From positions 124,001 through 188,000 of the forward strand of contig NZ_AUMU01000002.1 of assembly GCF_000430845.1 (NCBI RefSeq): a stretch of DNA of 64,000 nucleotides. The letters are read 5' to 3'. The notes beneath the pieces are model-generated. The model had not been told where the DNA came from. It saw nothing but the letters and a program-made list of their open reading frames with translations, and ran no database searches. Below are positions 17,097 to 25,777 of the stretch, in pieces; positions within the stretch are counted from its first letter, which is position 1, and every line of letters begins with the position of its first letter. Both the position numbers and the translations under genes were made by a program. Source of the DNA: Chryseobacterium gregarium DSM 19109 (lineage in GTDB: Bacteria; Bacteroidota; Bacteroidia; Flavobacteriales; Weeksellaceae).

Positions 17097-19091
17097 ATGA
17101 TTACCCAGGAATTTTTATCCGATACAAGCTTCAGCATAGATTTAATTATCCAGGCATTGGCTTCATCTCCCTCACCAACGGCCATTTATTCAGGCGAAGA
17201 TATGGTCATACGTTTTGCCAATGCGGGCATGTTAAGTTTATGGGGCAAGGACTCATCTGCCATAGGTAAACCTTTGATGGAGGCAATTCCTGAGCTTGAA
17301 GGACAGCCTTTTTTAGAGTTGTTGCGAGAGGTATGGCGTTCCGGTAAAACGTATTCCGTCCATGAGGCTCCTGCAAAACTGATCAAAAACGGAGTGGAAA
17401 TGCTTGATTATTTTGATTATGAATATAAGGCACTTACCGATCAGAATAATAAAACATGGTGTATACTCAATACGGCGCTTGAGGTGACCGCGCGCCGTGA
17501 ATTTATACAGCAAATACAGCAGAAAGAAGAAAGGGAACATGCGCTTAATGAAGAAATGGCTGCCACGCTTGAAGAACTGACTTCCACTAATGAAGAGCTT
17601 AGCAATTCTATAAAGCAGCTTGACCAAAGCAGGGAGTATATCCGAACCATTATCGAGCAGGCTCCTGTTGGAATTGCCATGCTGAAAGGGCCGGAACATA
17701 TCATAGAAATCGCCAATCCGGCCATCCTTACGATATGGGGGCGTACGGAATCTGAAGTCATTGGCCACCCGCATGAGGATGCCCGGCCGGAATTGCGAGG
17801 GCAGTCTGTAAACAGGTGGCTCAGAGAAGTCTACCAAACCGGAAAGCCCAAAATCAATACTGAATTTACGGTCAAATTACATCATAATGACGGATTACGG
17901 GAAGCTATCGTAAATTCCATATACCAGCCGATTTTTTCTGATCATGGCGATATTTCAGGTGTTCTTATCATTCTTGAAGAAATTACCCAGCAGGTTTTGG
18001 AACGCCGGAAGAATGAAAATGACCAGCAAATGCTGGCCCTGGCCATCGATGCAGGACAGCTTGCTACTTTCTATTACCAGCCTGCAACCAACCTCTTTTC
18101 CGGAAATACCCTGCTTAAAACCTGGTTCGGCCTGTCTTCTGAAGAAAACCTGGACCTGTCATTGGCCTTGGAAGTCATTGTGCCGGAGGATCGGGACCGG
18201 GTTATTGCAGCAATCACGAATTCACTGGATAAGGATTCTGATGGCCATTATTTTATAGAATACAAAATCCAAAATAAAAAAGATAAAAACGTCAGGCTGC
18301 TACAGGCCAATGGCCGAGTTTTTTATGATCAGGAGGGCAGGCCTTTAAGCCTTAATGGTACCCTCAGGGATATTACAGAACAGAAAAAAGAAGAGGAACG
18401 GAAAGATGATTTTATGGGCATGGTGAGTCATGAACTTAAAACACCGCTTACATCTCTTAAGGCCTATATTCAGATTTTACAACGATTGGCCGTAAATACA
18501 GAAAATCCCAGGCAGGAAAATATACTGGAAAAATGTCTAAAACAGACAGATTATATGAACAGTATGATTAATGGCTTTCTCAATGTATCAAGACTTGATT
18601 CCGGGCAGTTGCACATTGACAAAAAAGCTTTTGATTTCCAGCTGTTGTTCTCGGAAATTGAAGAAGAAATACTTTCAACCAATCACCACCATAATTTTAT
18701 TTTTAAGCCTTCCGGCCCACAATCCGTACTTGCAGACCGTGAAAAGATTTTCCAGGTCCTGAATAACCTTATTGGAAATGCGATCAAGTATTCTCCTTTC
18801 GGATCCACTATTATCGTCGAGTATCTGATCATTGATGATAACCGTTTAAAGATTAACGTCCAAGACGAGGGGATAGGAATACCCGCCGATGACCAGCAGC
18901 GGATATTTGACCGCTATTATCGGGTAAAGGATATCAATAGCCAGTCGATATCAGGTTTTGGTATAGGACTTTATCTATGTAAAGAAATTATTGAACTTCA
19001 CAGTGGTCATATTCAGGTACAGAGTGCTGAAAACAAAGGCACCATATTCTCATTTATTTTGCCAATAGATGGGCAGAAGTTTATTAATTGA
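17097..19091 (+). CDS. Multi-PAS sensor histidine kinase
   Basis: A 664-residue soluble kinase without membrane segments. It has three PAS-type modules (about 15-130, 185-300 and 315-430), a coiled coil at about 133-180, a HisKA domain with phosphoacceptor H445 in MVSHELKTPLTSL, and a HATPase domain with N-box NNLIGNAIKYS, G1 DEGIGIP and G2 GFGIGLYL. The PAS modules suggest cytoplasmic sensing of a small ligand, redox state or light. No response regulator or receiver domain is next to it, so it is an orphan kinase. A -7 box abuts the start codon. Confidence 0.9.
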   Translation: MITQEFLSDTSFSIDLIIQALASSPSPTAIYSGEDMVIRFANAGMLSLWGKDSSAIGKPLMEAIPELEGQPFLELLREVWRSGKTYSVHEAPAKLIKNGVEMLDYFDYEYKALTDQNNKTWCILNTALEVTARREFIQQIQQKEEREHALNEEMAATLEELTSTNEELSNSIKQLDQSREYIRTIIEQAPVGIAMLKGPEHIIEIANPAILTIWGRTESEVIGHPHEDARPELRGQSVNRWLREVYQTGKPKINTEFTVKLHHNDGLREAIVNSIYQPIFSDHGDISGVLIILEEITQQVLERRKNENDQQMLALAIDAGQLATFYYQPATNLFSGNTLLKTWFGLSSEENLDLSLALEVIVPEDRDRVIAAITNSLDKDSDGHYFIEYKIQNKKDKNVRLLQANGRVFYDQEGRPLSLNGTLRDITEQKKEEERKDDFMGMVSHELKTPLTSLKAYIQILQRLAVNTENPRQENILEKCLKQTDYMNSMINGFLNVSRLDSGQLHIDKKAFDFQLLFSEIEEEILSTNHHHNFIFKPSGPQSVLADREKIFQVLNNLIGNAIKYSPFGSTIIVEYLIIDDNRLKINVQDEGIGIPADDQQRIFDRYYRVKDINSQSISGFGIGLYLCKEIIELHSGHIQVQSAENKGTIFSFILPIDGQKFIN

Positions 19092-19444
19092 CATTTTAAT
19101 GATTGGCTTTGAGTTTCTTATTCTTTTAAATCCTTACAACAACCCGTCAGGCTATATTAGAGATAGGACATATAACGAGAATGTTCATCAGCAATTCAAC
19201 TAAGAAAAAAATCTTGTACGAAGGTTAAGGTTCTAAAAGAAATTAAACCATAATCGCAAAAAACGATAAATCCTGTAAGACTACCTATACCCCTACGCTT
19301 AAACACGTTCATAACTTAAAAATAATACATGATCATACAAATATAAATATGTAAGGCTTAACAGGAATTTATTTTGATTTTCAGGTGAAAATAGCTTTAA
19401 CAAAATAACTTGTCAGCTTTATGATAAAAAAGTATTTTAGTCGT
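19092..19444. other. Intergenic stretch without recognised features
   Basis: About 350 bp of AT-rich DNA between the kinase and the adenosyltransferase gene. I looked for a cobalamin-riboswitch-like structure and saw none; no convincing promoter box was found. Confidence 0.4.
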
Positions 19445-20014
19445 ATGAAAATTTATACAAAAACAGGTGATAAAGGCCAGACTGCCCTGTATGGCGGAAC
19501 AAGGGTTTCGAAAGCCAGTGCAAGGGTGGACAGCTACGGGAATATAGATGAGCTGAATTCATTCATAGGAATTGCCAAGAGCCATATCGAAGATGAAGAC
19601 GTCCTGAAACAGCTGAAGAAAATCCAGTTTGATTTATTTACCGTAGGATCCGAGGCTGCCACGCCGGTGGATAAACTGATGCTGGCCAACGGGAAATCCC
19701 GCCTCCAGTTAATTATTTCCGATACTGAAATTGAAGCCCTGGAAAGCTGGATGGATACTTTTGAAGAGCAGCTGGAACCTTTGCAGTATTTTATCCTGCC
19801 GGGCGGAGGAAAGCCGGCCACGTTTTTACATGCGGCAAGAACCATCTGCCGAAGGGCAGAGCGCTCTCTGGTTTTCTTAAATGAATCGGAAGAAGTGCGT
19901 CCCGAACTGATTAAATATTTAAACCGGCTCTCAGACTATTTGTTTGTCCTGGCAAGATACATTTCGAAAATCAACAGCGAACCGGAAGAATACTGGAACC
20001 CGAATGAAAGATAA
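19445..20014 (+). CDS. PduO-type ATP:cob(I)alamin adenosyltransferase
   Basis: A 189-residue enzyme with the typical N-terminus KIYTKTGDKGQTALYGG and the conserved RVDSYGNIDELNSFIG. The C-terminal RAERSLV and LNRLSDYLFVLAR segments contain the active-site Arg and Asn residues of the family. It converts cob(I)alamin and ATP to adenosylcobalamin. ATG 19445 is the start because the family begins here; an upstream in-frame ATG at 19421 adds eight odd residues. Its end overlaps the start of the TPR gene by 11 bp, and thiamine pyrophosphokinase follows, giving a three-gene operon. Confidence 0.92.
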   Translation: MKIYTKTGDKGQTALYGGTRVSKASARVDSYGNIDELNSFIGIAKSHIEDEDVLKQLKKIQFDLFTVGSEAATPVDKLMLANGKSRLQLIISDTEIEALESWMDTFEEQLEPLQYFILPGGGKPATFLHAARTICRRAERSLVFLNESEEVRPELIKYLNRLSDYLFVLARYISKINSEPEEYWNPNER

Positions 20015-20651
20015 AGTAAAAAAGATCTTTTTTACATTGATATTATTTTCCAATCAGGTCTTTTCACAGAGCAGTTCTGCGTATCTTGATCAGGGAGACG
20101 GATATATTGCAGAGAATAAATTTTCTCAGGCAGAGAACGTATTCCGAAAAGGCTTAAAAGAAGATCCGAACAATTTGATTTTAAAATCACAGTTGGCATT
20201 GGCTCTTCTCAGTCAGGATAAAAATGACGATGCGGAAATTGTTATCGGTGAAATTTTATCTGAAAAACCTGATTTTACTGCTGCCCTATGGTACGGAGGC
20301 ATTAATAATTTCAGTAAAAAAGAACCTGATTTCCGGAAAGCAATATACTATTTCGAAAAGGCTTACGACCTGATTGATAAAAAGTCTGACCAGTATTTCG
20401 GCATAAATTATTATATCGCAAGATCTTACCGGAAACTGCTGTACAGGGAAGGACTAACGTATACTGAAGTCGACAGAATGCTGGAAACGTACAAGAAATA
20501 TGTTGATTTACAACCCAATGCAGAAGATGCCAATGATGCTAAGAATTTCATAAAAAAAGTGAAAGAGAAAAGACCTGGCAAAAATGTAGGCAGATGGATC
20601 ATTACATCACAGCAGAATGTTGAAGATTTGATAAGGAAACCGACTCAGTAA
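20004..20651 (+). CDS. Exported TPR-repeat protein
   Basis: A 215-residue protein starting at ATG 20004, which overlaps the adenosyltransferase end. It begins with a signal peptide (KKIFFTLILFSNQVFSQ), followed by tetratricopeptide-type helices: residues about 27-130 show alternating A/G/L/Y patterns such as GDGYIAENKFSQAENVFRKG. It probably acts as a periplasmic scaffold; the partner is unknown. The longer in-frame start at 19944 lies inside the preceding gene and would hide the signal peptide. Confidence 0.8.
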   Translation: MKDKVKKIFFTLILFSNQVFSQSSSAYLDQGDGYIAENKFSQAENVFRKGLKEDPNNLILKSQLALALLSQDKNDDAEIVIGEILSEKPDFTAALWYGGINNFSKKEPDFRKAIYYFEKAYDLIDKKSDQYFGINYYIARSYRKLLYREGLTYTEVDRMLETYKKYVDLQPNAEDANDAKNFIKKVKEKRPGKNVGRWIITSQQNVEDLIRKPTQ

Positions 20652-20653
20652 AT

Positions 20654-21277
20654 ATGAAAGCATTACTTTTTATCAACGGAGATCCTCCGAAATCTTTTCC
20701 GGAAATTGAAGAATACGGTTTGATCGCCTGTACTGACGGTGCTTTTCATTATCTGAAAGACCTGGGATTCCCTCTCGATAAGCTTGATTTCATTTCCGGG
20801 GATTTTGATTCCCATTCCGGTAAGGATGAAGAAGTGTATGACGAAAAATTCATTTATACGCCGGATCAGGATAAAACGGATTTTCAGAAAGCCCTTGAAA
20901 TTATCATGGAGAAAGGCTTTGTACAGGTGGATGTGTTGGGCGGAAGCGGAGGAGAGCAGGACCATTTTTTGGGAAATCTGACGGTGGCTTATTTATTTAA
21001 GGAAAATTTAGACCTAAAATTTTATGATGAATTTTCTGAATATTATTTTATTCCCAAAAAAATTACGGTAAAGAACACAAAGGACAAACTTGTTTCATTA
21101 TACCCTTTTCCCATTGCTGAAAATATCACTACAACAGGTCTGAACTGGGGATTAACCCATGGAAACCTGAGTATTACCTCAAGGATCGGGACCCGCAATT
21201 TTGCCGTTGAGGATGAAGTTTCCATTGAATATGAAAAAGGCGACCTGATGATATTTGTCGGCACAAAATACCTCTGA
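20654..21277 (+). CDS. thiN: Thiamine pyrophosphokinase
   Basis: A 207-residue protein starting 3 bp after the TPR gene stop. It contains the family landmarks: CTDGAFHYLKDLG near the N-terminus, the SGDFDS motif (Mg/ATP site), DKTDFQKAL, and GGSGGEQDHFLGN, followed by a beta-rich thiamine-binding C-terminal domain (TTGLNWGLTHG). It transfers pyrophosphate from ATP to thiamine to make the cofactor ThDP. It is the last gene of the adenosyltransferase-TPR-thiN run. Confidence 0.9.
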   Translation: MKALLFINGDPPKSFPEIEEYGLIACTDGAFHYLKDLGFPLDKLDFISGDFDSHSGKDEEVYDEKFIYTPDQDKTDFQKALEIIMEKGFVQVDVLGGSGGEQDHFLGNLTVAYLFKENLDLKFYDEFSEYYFIPKKITVKNTKDKLVSLYPFPIAENITTTGLNWGLTHGNLSITSRIGTRNFAVEDEVSIEYEKGDLMIFVGTKYL

Positions 21278-21396
21278 AAATTTCATAGACAACAATAATC
21301 CGGGTAATTTCAAATCTGTAAAAACTTTAAGAAAATTTAAAACTAAAAAATCAAACTTTTTTAGCAATTTTGCATTCTTAATTCACTTACTTAGAA

Positions 21397-22788
21397 ATGA
21401 AAATAAAATACTCGGAACTTATTGATCAGACATTGTATTTTCCAACGGAAGAATTCAATGTTTCTGAAAACAATTTGTTGTTTCACGATATTCCCCTGAT
21501 GGATGTTGTTGAAAAGTTTGGAACCCCTTTAAAGGTAAGTTACCTCCCGAAAATTTCTCAGAATATTCAGAAAGCAAAAAGCTGGTTTAAGGAAGCTTTT
21601 GAAAAGACAGAATATAAAAAGAACTACACCTACTGCTACTGTACAAAATCCAGCCATTTCAATTTTGTTATTGAAGAAGCGCTGAAGAATGATATTTCCA
21701 TGGAAACATCTTCCGCGTACGATATGGATATTGTAAAAGCGCTTTATAAGAAAGGGAAAGTAGACAAAAATATTGAAGTGATCTGCAACGGATTCAAGAC
21801 CGATGATTATCTGGCGAAAATTTCAGAGATGATCAACAGCGGGTTTGAAAATATTACGCCGATCCTGGATAACTACCGCGAACTGGATAAGCTTACGGAA
21901 AGCATTGACACCACATTCGATATCGGAATCCGGATCGCTTCGGAAGAAGAACCGAAATTCGAATTTTACACTTCAAGACTGGGGATCGGATATAAGGACA
22001 TCATCCCGTATTACAGCCAGAAGATTGCGGAGCATCCGAATGCGAGACTGAAAATGCTTCACTTCTTCATTAATACCGGGATCAAAGACACGGCCTATTA
22101 CTGGAACGAATTATACAAATGCCTTCGCGTATACGCACGTCTTAAGAAAATTGCCCCTGAAGTCAATTCACTGAATATCGGCGGCGGTTTTCCGATCAAG
22201 ACTTCATTGCAGTTCGATTACGATTACCAGTACATGGTGGAAGAAATCGTTTCCCAGATTAAGAAATTCTGTGAAGAAGAAGGCGTGGAGGAACCTAATA
22301 TCTATACCGAGTTCGGAAGCTTTACCGTTGGGGAAAGCGGTGCGAACATTTATAAAATAATCTCTCAGAAACGCCAGAACGACAGGGAAAAATGGAATAT
22401 GATCGATTCTTCTTTCATGACCACGCTTCCGGATACCTGGGCGATTTCCAGGCACTTTATCATGCTTCCGCTGAATCGTTGGGATGATACCTACGAAAGG
22501 GTGTTCCTGGGCGGGCTGACCTGTGATTCGGATGATTATTATAACTCTGAACAGCACACGAATGCAATTTACCTGCCGGTTTTCAGTGATACCAAGCCTC
22601 TGTATATCGGGTTTTTCCATACAGGAGCTTATCAGGAAACCATCGGCGGTTACGGCGGGGTTCATCACTGCCTGATGCCTCAGCCAAGGCATATCCTGAT
22701 CCAGAAAGATGAAAACGGGGACCTGCAGTATGAAATTTTCCGTGAGAAACAGGAACCGGAAGATGTATTGAAGCTTCTTGGGTATTAA
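21397..22788 (+). CDS. speA: Biosynthetic arginine decarboxylase (PLP, alanine-racemase fold)
   Basis: A 463-residue PLP enzyme of fold type III. The PLP lysine is in YCYCTKSSHF (about residue 87), the glycine-rich phosphate-binding loop is LNIGGGFPIK, and the C-terminal substrate segment includes CDSDD followed later by TGAYQET. It is shorter than the E. coli SpeA and matches the Bacteroidota arginine decarboxylase type. It makes agmatine from arginine; agmatinase speB is encoded about 1 kb downstream, so both steps to putrescine are in this region, separated by an opposite-strand HAD gene. Confidence 0.9.
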   Translation: MKIKYSELIDQTLYFPTEEFNVSENNLLFHDIPLMDVVEKFGTPLKVSYLPKISQNIQKAKSWFKEAFEKTEYKKNYTYCYCTKSSHFNFVIEEALKNDISMETSSAYDMDIVKALYKKGKVDKNIEVICNGFKTDDYLAKISEMINSGFENITPILDNYRELDKLTESIDTTFDIGIRIASEEEPKFEFYTSRLGIGYKDIIPYYSQKIAEHPNARLKMLHFFINTGIKDTAYYWNELYKCLRVYARLKKIAPEVNSLNIGGGFPIKTSLQFDYDYQYMVEEIVSQIKKFCEEEGVEEPNIYTEFGSFTVGESGANIYKIISQKRQNDREKWNMIDSSFMTTLPDTWAISRHFIMLPLNRWDDTYERVFLGGLTCDSDDYYNSEQHTNAIYLPVFSDTKPLYIGFFHTGAYQETIGGYGGVHHCLMPQPRHILIQKDENGDLQYEIFREKQEPEDVLKLLGY

Positions 22789-22803
22789 TAAATATTGGTT
22801 ATT

Positions 22804-22840
22804 GTCATGGCGAGAAGCGAGAGCGACGAAGCAATCTCAT
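22804..22840. repeat. Dispersed intergenic repeat candidate
   Basis: A 37-bp stretch beginning GTCATGGCGAGAAGCGAGAG and ending GAAGCAATCTC lies just after speA. Its GC-rich purine-biased sequence differs from the AT-rich surroundings. From memory, sequences of this kind recur in intergenic regions of many bacteria. Only one copy is seen in this window. Confidence 0.5.
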
Positions 22841-22887
22841 CAATAACAAAAATCAGATTAATTGGTTTTTAATCAAAACATAAAAAG

Positions 22888-22921
22888 CAAAAGCTCTCAG
22901 ATTCTGAGAGCTTTTGTTTTT
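22888..22921. terminator. Bidirectional terminator between speA and the HAD gene
   Basis: CAAAAGCTCTCAG (22888-22900) and CTGAGAGCTTTTG (22904-22916) form a perfect 13-bp stem with a 3-nt loop, followed by TTTTT on the plus strand and A/T-rich DNA on the other side. It separates two convergent genes and touches the HAD stop codon. Confidence 0.9.
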
Positions 22922-23579
22922 AGAAATATTTTGAAATTTTATCCAGTTCAAGTTCGGGGTAATCTGAAACTACGATATCCGCCAGTGTATAGTCCTGGTT
23001 TTTGGAGTGTGAGCTCCGATATGCCGCACAAAAGATATGGGCCCGGTGCGCTGCCAGGATTCCGTTGGTTGAATCTTCGATCACCATACAGTTTTCAACA
23101 GGTTCTCCGGCCATTTCAGCAGCCAGAAGGAAAACTTCAGGATGAGGTTTGGATTCCTTTAAATCGGCACCGCTTATTTTTCCGCTGAAATATTTTTCCA
23201 GTCCGAATTTTTCAAATACCATATTGATGGTGGTCATGGTTGCCGAAGAGGCAAGGATCAGGGTAATCCCGTTTTCATAATAATGCTCGATCAGTTCTCT
23301 TACGCCCGGAATTAAATCAAATTCATTATCATGATAAAAATAATCCTTGAAATAATTTCTTTTGATTTCAGCAATATCTTCATAGGTCTGGTGGAGATTG
23401 AATTCAGCAATCAGGGTTTCGCAGACTCTTTTAGTGGAAGCACCGGTAAAAGAAGTGTACATCCCTTCGGAAACTGCAATTCCCAGGTCTCCGAATGTTT
23501 TAAAATAGGCTTTTCTGTGCAAAGGTTCCGTATCTACAATAACGCCATCCATATCGAACAGCACAGCTTTTAATGACAT
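22920..23579 (-). CDS. HAD-superfamily phosphatase/beta-phosphoglucomutase-like protein
   Basis: A 219-residue HAD hydrolase. Motif I is DMDGVIVDTEP, motif II lies in LILASSATM, and motif III/IV are KPHPEVFLLAA and VIEDSTNG. An alpha-helical cap (residues about 15-85) gives the C1 cap layout of the beta-phosphoglucomutase/phosphatase group. The substrate is probably a small phosphorylated sugar. It is monocistronic on the minus strand with a perfect -7 box upstream (23602-23595). Confidence 0.88.
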   Translation of the reverse strand: MSLKAVLFDMDGVIVDTEPLHRKAYFKTFGDLGIAVSEGMYTSFTGASTKRVCETLIAEFNLHQTYEDIAEIKRNYFKDYFYHDNEFDLIPGVRELIEHYYENGITLILASSATMTTINMVFEKFGLEKYFSGKISGADLKESKPHPEVFLLAAEMAGEPVENCMVIEDSTNGILAAHRAHIFCAAYRSSHSKNQDYTLADIVVSDYPELELDKISKYF

Positions 23580-23594
23580 GTTTTGAATTTTTTA

Positions 23595-23602
23595 CAAAGT
23601 TA
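23595..23602 (-). promoter_or_regulatory. Promoter -7 box of the HAD gene
   Basis: A perfect TAACTTTG on the minus strand, 15 bp before the ATG. No TTG at the usual -33 distance was found. Confidence 0.5.
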
Positions 23603-23812
23603 ATAATTTTGGATGGAAGCATGGAGCCGGAGCCGGGAAGTTTAAATAATTCCGCCTGATTTTACTCACTGTAAGGACTGTTATTGAAAATGATTATGCA
23701 GTTTGGAAGTCTAAAGCCGGATGATCTACGTTTAAATTATATTGCCTATTTTACATGGTAAAGAACTCCCTGGTTCCTTCTTCCGCCATCCCTCTTTTTC
23801 CGAACTTCTTTG

Positions 23813-23820
23813 TATCTTTG
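23813..23820 (+). promoter_or_regulatory. Promoter -7 box of speB
   Basis: A perfect TATCTTTG, 27 bp before the ATG at 23848. It places transcription start after the alternative upstream ATG (23755) and so supports the 23848 start. Confidence 0.6.
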
Positions 23821-23847
23821 CTGAAATCATTTAATTTTAAATACGAC

Positions 23848-24705
23848 ATGAAGACATACGCAGGAATTCCTGAAGAAAATGCATCATTGGAAAACTCAAA
23901 GGTAATGCTGGTAACAGTTCCTTATGACGGGACCTCAACTTGGGGAAAAGGTGCTGACAAAGGTCCGCAACTGTTCCTTGATGCTTCTGAAAACATGGAG
24001 CTTTATGACATTGAAACCCAGACTGAGCCTTATCTTGAAGGCGTGTATATGGCAGGGGAAATTTCTGAAAATGAAACCCCTGAAGCCATGACGGAAGCGG
24101 TATACCAAAAGACAAAAGAACTTTTAGACAATGACGGCAAGCTGTTTACCCTTTTCGGAGGAGAACATTCTGTTTCTATCGGTTCCATCCGTGCGGTAGG
24201 GGAAAAATATGAAAACCTAACGGTTCTTCAGCTGGACGCCCATACTGACTTACGTCCTGAGTTCCACGGGTCAACCTCCAACCATGCTTGTGCGGTTTTT
24301 GAAGCCAATCAGAAACATAACCTGGTACAGGTGGGAATCCGTTCCATGGACATCGAAGAAGCCGAATATCTGCCGGAAGGAAGGGTGTTTTTCGCTCATG
24401 AGATTGCCAACAATGAAAACTGGGTGAATGATGTTCTGGAAAAAGTTTCAGGAAATGTGTATATCACCATTGACCTGGATGCTTTTGACCCCTCCATTGC
24501 GCCATCAACAGGAACTCCTGAACCGGGCGGTTTACAATGGTATCCGACGCTGGAATTATTGAGAAAAGTATTTGAAAAATGTAACGTGGTCGCCTTTGAT
24601 ATTGTAGAGTTAATGGATTCGCCGATGGCAAAGCCAAGTGCATTCCTGGCGGCGAAGCTGTATTACAAAATGCTTGCCTATTATCATACCTTTAACAACA
24701 ATTAA
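23848..24705 (+). CDS. speB: Agmatinase (ureohydrolase family)
   Basis: A 285-residue ureohydrolase. Manganese-ligand motifs are present in order: GGEHSVS, DAHTDLR with the following HACAVFE, and DLDAFDPSIAPSTGTPEPGG. It hydrolyses agmatine to putrescine and urea, completing the pathway begun by speA upstream. The longer frame from 23755 adds 31 residues lying before the -7 box and is rejected. A weak hairpin with a T run follows at about 24706-24732 and could end the transcript. Confidence 0.9.
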   Translation: MKTYAGIPEENASLENSKVMLVTVPYDGTSTWGKGADKGPQLFLDASENMELYDIETQTEPYLEGVYMAGEISENETPEAMTEAVYQKTKELLDNDGKLFTLFGGEHSVSIGSIRAVGEKYENLTVLQLDAHTDLRPEFHGSTSNHACAVFEANQKHNLVQVGIRSMDIEEAEYLPEGRVFFAHEIANNENWVNDVLEKVSGNVYITIDLDAFDPSIAPSTGTPEPGGLQWYPTLELLRKVFEKCNVVAFDIVELMDSPMAKPSAFLAAKLYYKMLAYYHTFNNN

Positions 24706-24773
24706 AATTCCGCAGGAATCGGATTTTTTCTGCCGTATATTCTTTGGAAATTTGTGAAATAAAAACAGATCCT

Positions 24774-25634
24774 ATGTCTACCCAAAGTCAGATAGATTAT
24801 CACAGAATTGCCAGGGCAATAGCCTATATCCAAAGTAATTTTAAACTTCAGCCCGGCCTGGATGAAGTGGCGGAGCAGATTAATCTGAGCCCGGCCCATT
24901 TTCAGAAGATGTTTTCAGACTGGGCGGGGACCAGCCCTAAGAAATTTCTGCAGTTTATCAGCCTTGAACATGCGAAAGGTTTGTTAAAAGAGGAAAAAGC
25001 AAGCTTATTTGATGCCGCTTTCGAAACAGGCCTGTCGAGTACCAGCAGATTGCATGATCTGTTTGTCAAAATCGAAGGCATGTCTCCGGCAGAATATAAA
25101 AACGGAGGGAAAAGCCTGAGTATTAAATACAGCTTTTCAGAAAGCCCTTTTGGAAACATCATTACGGCTTCCACTGAAAAAGGGATCTGTTACATGGCTT
25201 TTGAAAATAATAAAGAGACGGCATTGGGAAATTTAAAGCTTAAATTCCCCAATGCCTCTTTTTTTGAGGAACATAATGACCTTCAGAAAAACGCACTGTC
25301 CATTTTTGATAAAGACTGGACAAAACTGAATACGATCAAACTCCATTTAAAAGGCACTGATTTTCAACTGAAGGTCTGGGAAAGCCTGTTAACCATTCCT
25401 ATGGGAAAACTGTCAACCTATGGCAATTTAGCCGGAAAAATCGGGCACTCCAAAGCCTCACGGGCTGTCGGGACAGCCATCGGAAGCAATCCTGTAGCCT
25501 TTTTGATTCCATGCCACCGGGTGATTCAGTCTTCGGGAAATCTTGGAGGGTATCGGTGGGGAAGTGACAGGAAACAAATGATGATTGGCTGGGAAAGTTC
25601 AAGGATGTATTCTGAAAGTTCTCTTTTACCGTAA
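24774..25634 (+). CDS. Ada-like AraC/O6-alkylguanine-DNA methyltransferase fusion
   Basis: A 286-residue fusion. Residues about 5-105 form two AraC-type helix-turn-helix motifs (LDEVAEQINLSPAHFQKMF and a FETGLSSTSRLHDLF-like second motif). The C-terminal part is a methyltransferase domain whose acceptor Cys247 is in PCHRV, followed by GGYRWG. The N-terminal zinc/phosphotriester Cys domain of E. coli Ada is absent, so the sensing step must differ. It repairs O6-alkylguanine and probably regulates its own locus. alkB follows, giving an adaptive-response pair. ATG 24774 is chosen over the in-frame upstream start at 24744 because it matches the family. Confidence 0.88.
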   Translation: MSTQSQIDYHRIARAIAYIQSNFKLQPGLDEVAEQINLSPAHFQKMFSDWAGTSPKKFLQFISLEHAKGLLKEEKASLFDAAFETGLSSTSRLHDLFVKIEGMSPAEYKNGGKSLSIKYSFSESPFGNIITASTEKGICYMAFENNKETALGNLKLKFPNASFFEEHNDLQKNALSIFDKDWTKLNTIKLHLKGTDFQLKVWESLLTIPMGKLSTYGNLAGKIGHSKASRAVGTAIGSNPVAFLIPCHRVIQSSGNLGGYRWGSDRKQMMIGWESSRMYSESSLLP

Positions 25635-25644
25635 AACTTTATTT

Positions 25645-25766
25645 AAACCATTAAGATTTATTTTAAGTAATGAAGTTTATTAAGATAAATCATTCTGATT
25701 TTAAATATACCTTTTTAGACGAAGCAACTTAACGATTCTTACCAACTTAATCAATCTTAATGTTTT
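25645..25766. repeat. Inverted-repeat-flanked intergenic element
   Basis: The gap between the Ada-like gene and alkB begins with AAACCATTAAGATT (25645-25658) and ends with AATCTTAATG (25753-25762), giving a 10-bp inverted terminal match around about 94 bp rich in TTAAG words. This resembles short repeated intergenic elements I recall from Chryseobacterium-type genomes. It has no ORF. Confidence 0.45.
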
Positions 25767-25777
25767 AATTTTTAAAC

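Noticed and set aside
19092..19444. Cobalamin riboswitch before the adenosyltransferase gene
   Set aside because: No B12-box-like motif or extended pairing was recognised by eye.
20500..20660. TPP riboswitch before thiN
   Set aside because: thiN follows the TPR gene by only 3 bp in an operon, and no THI-box sequence is seen.
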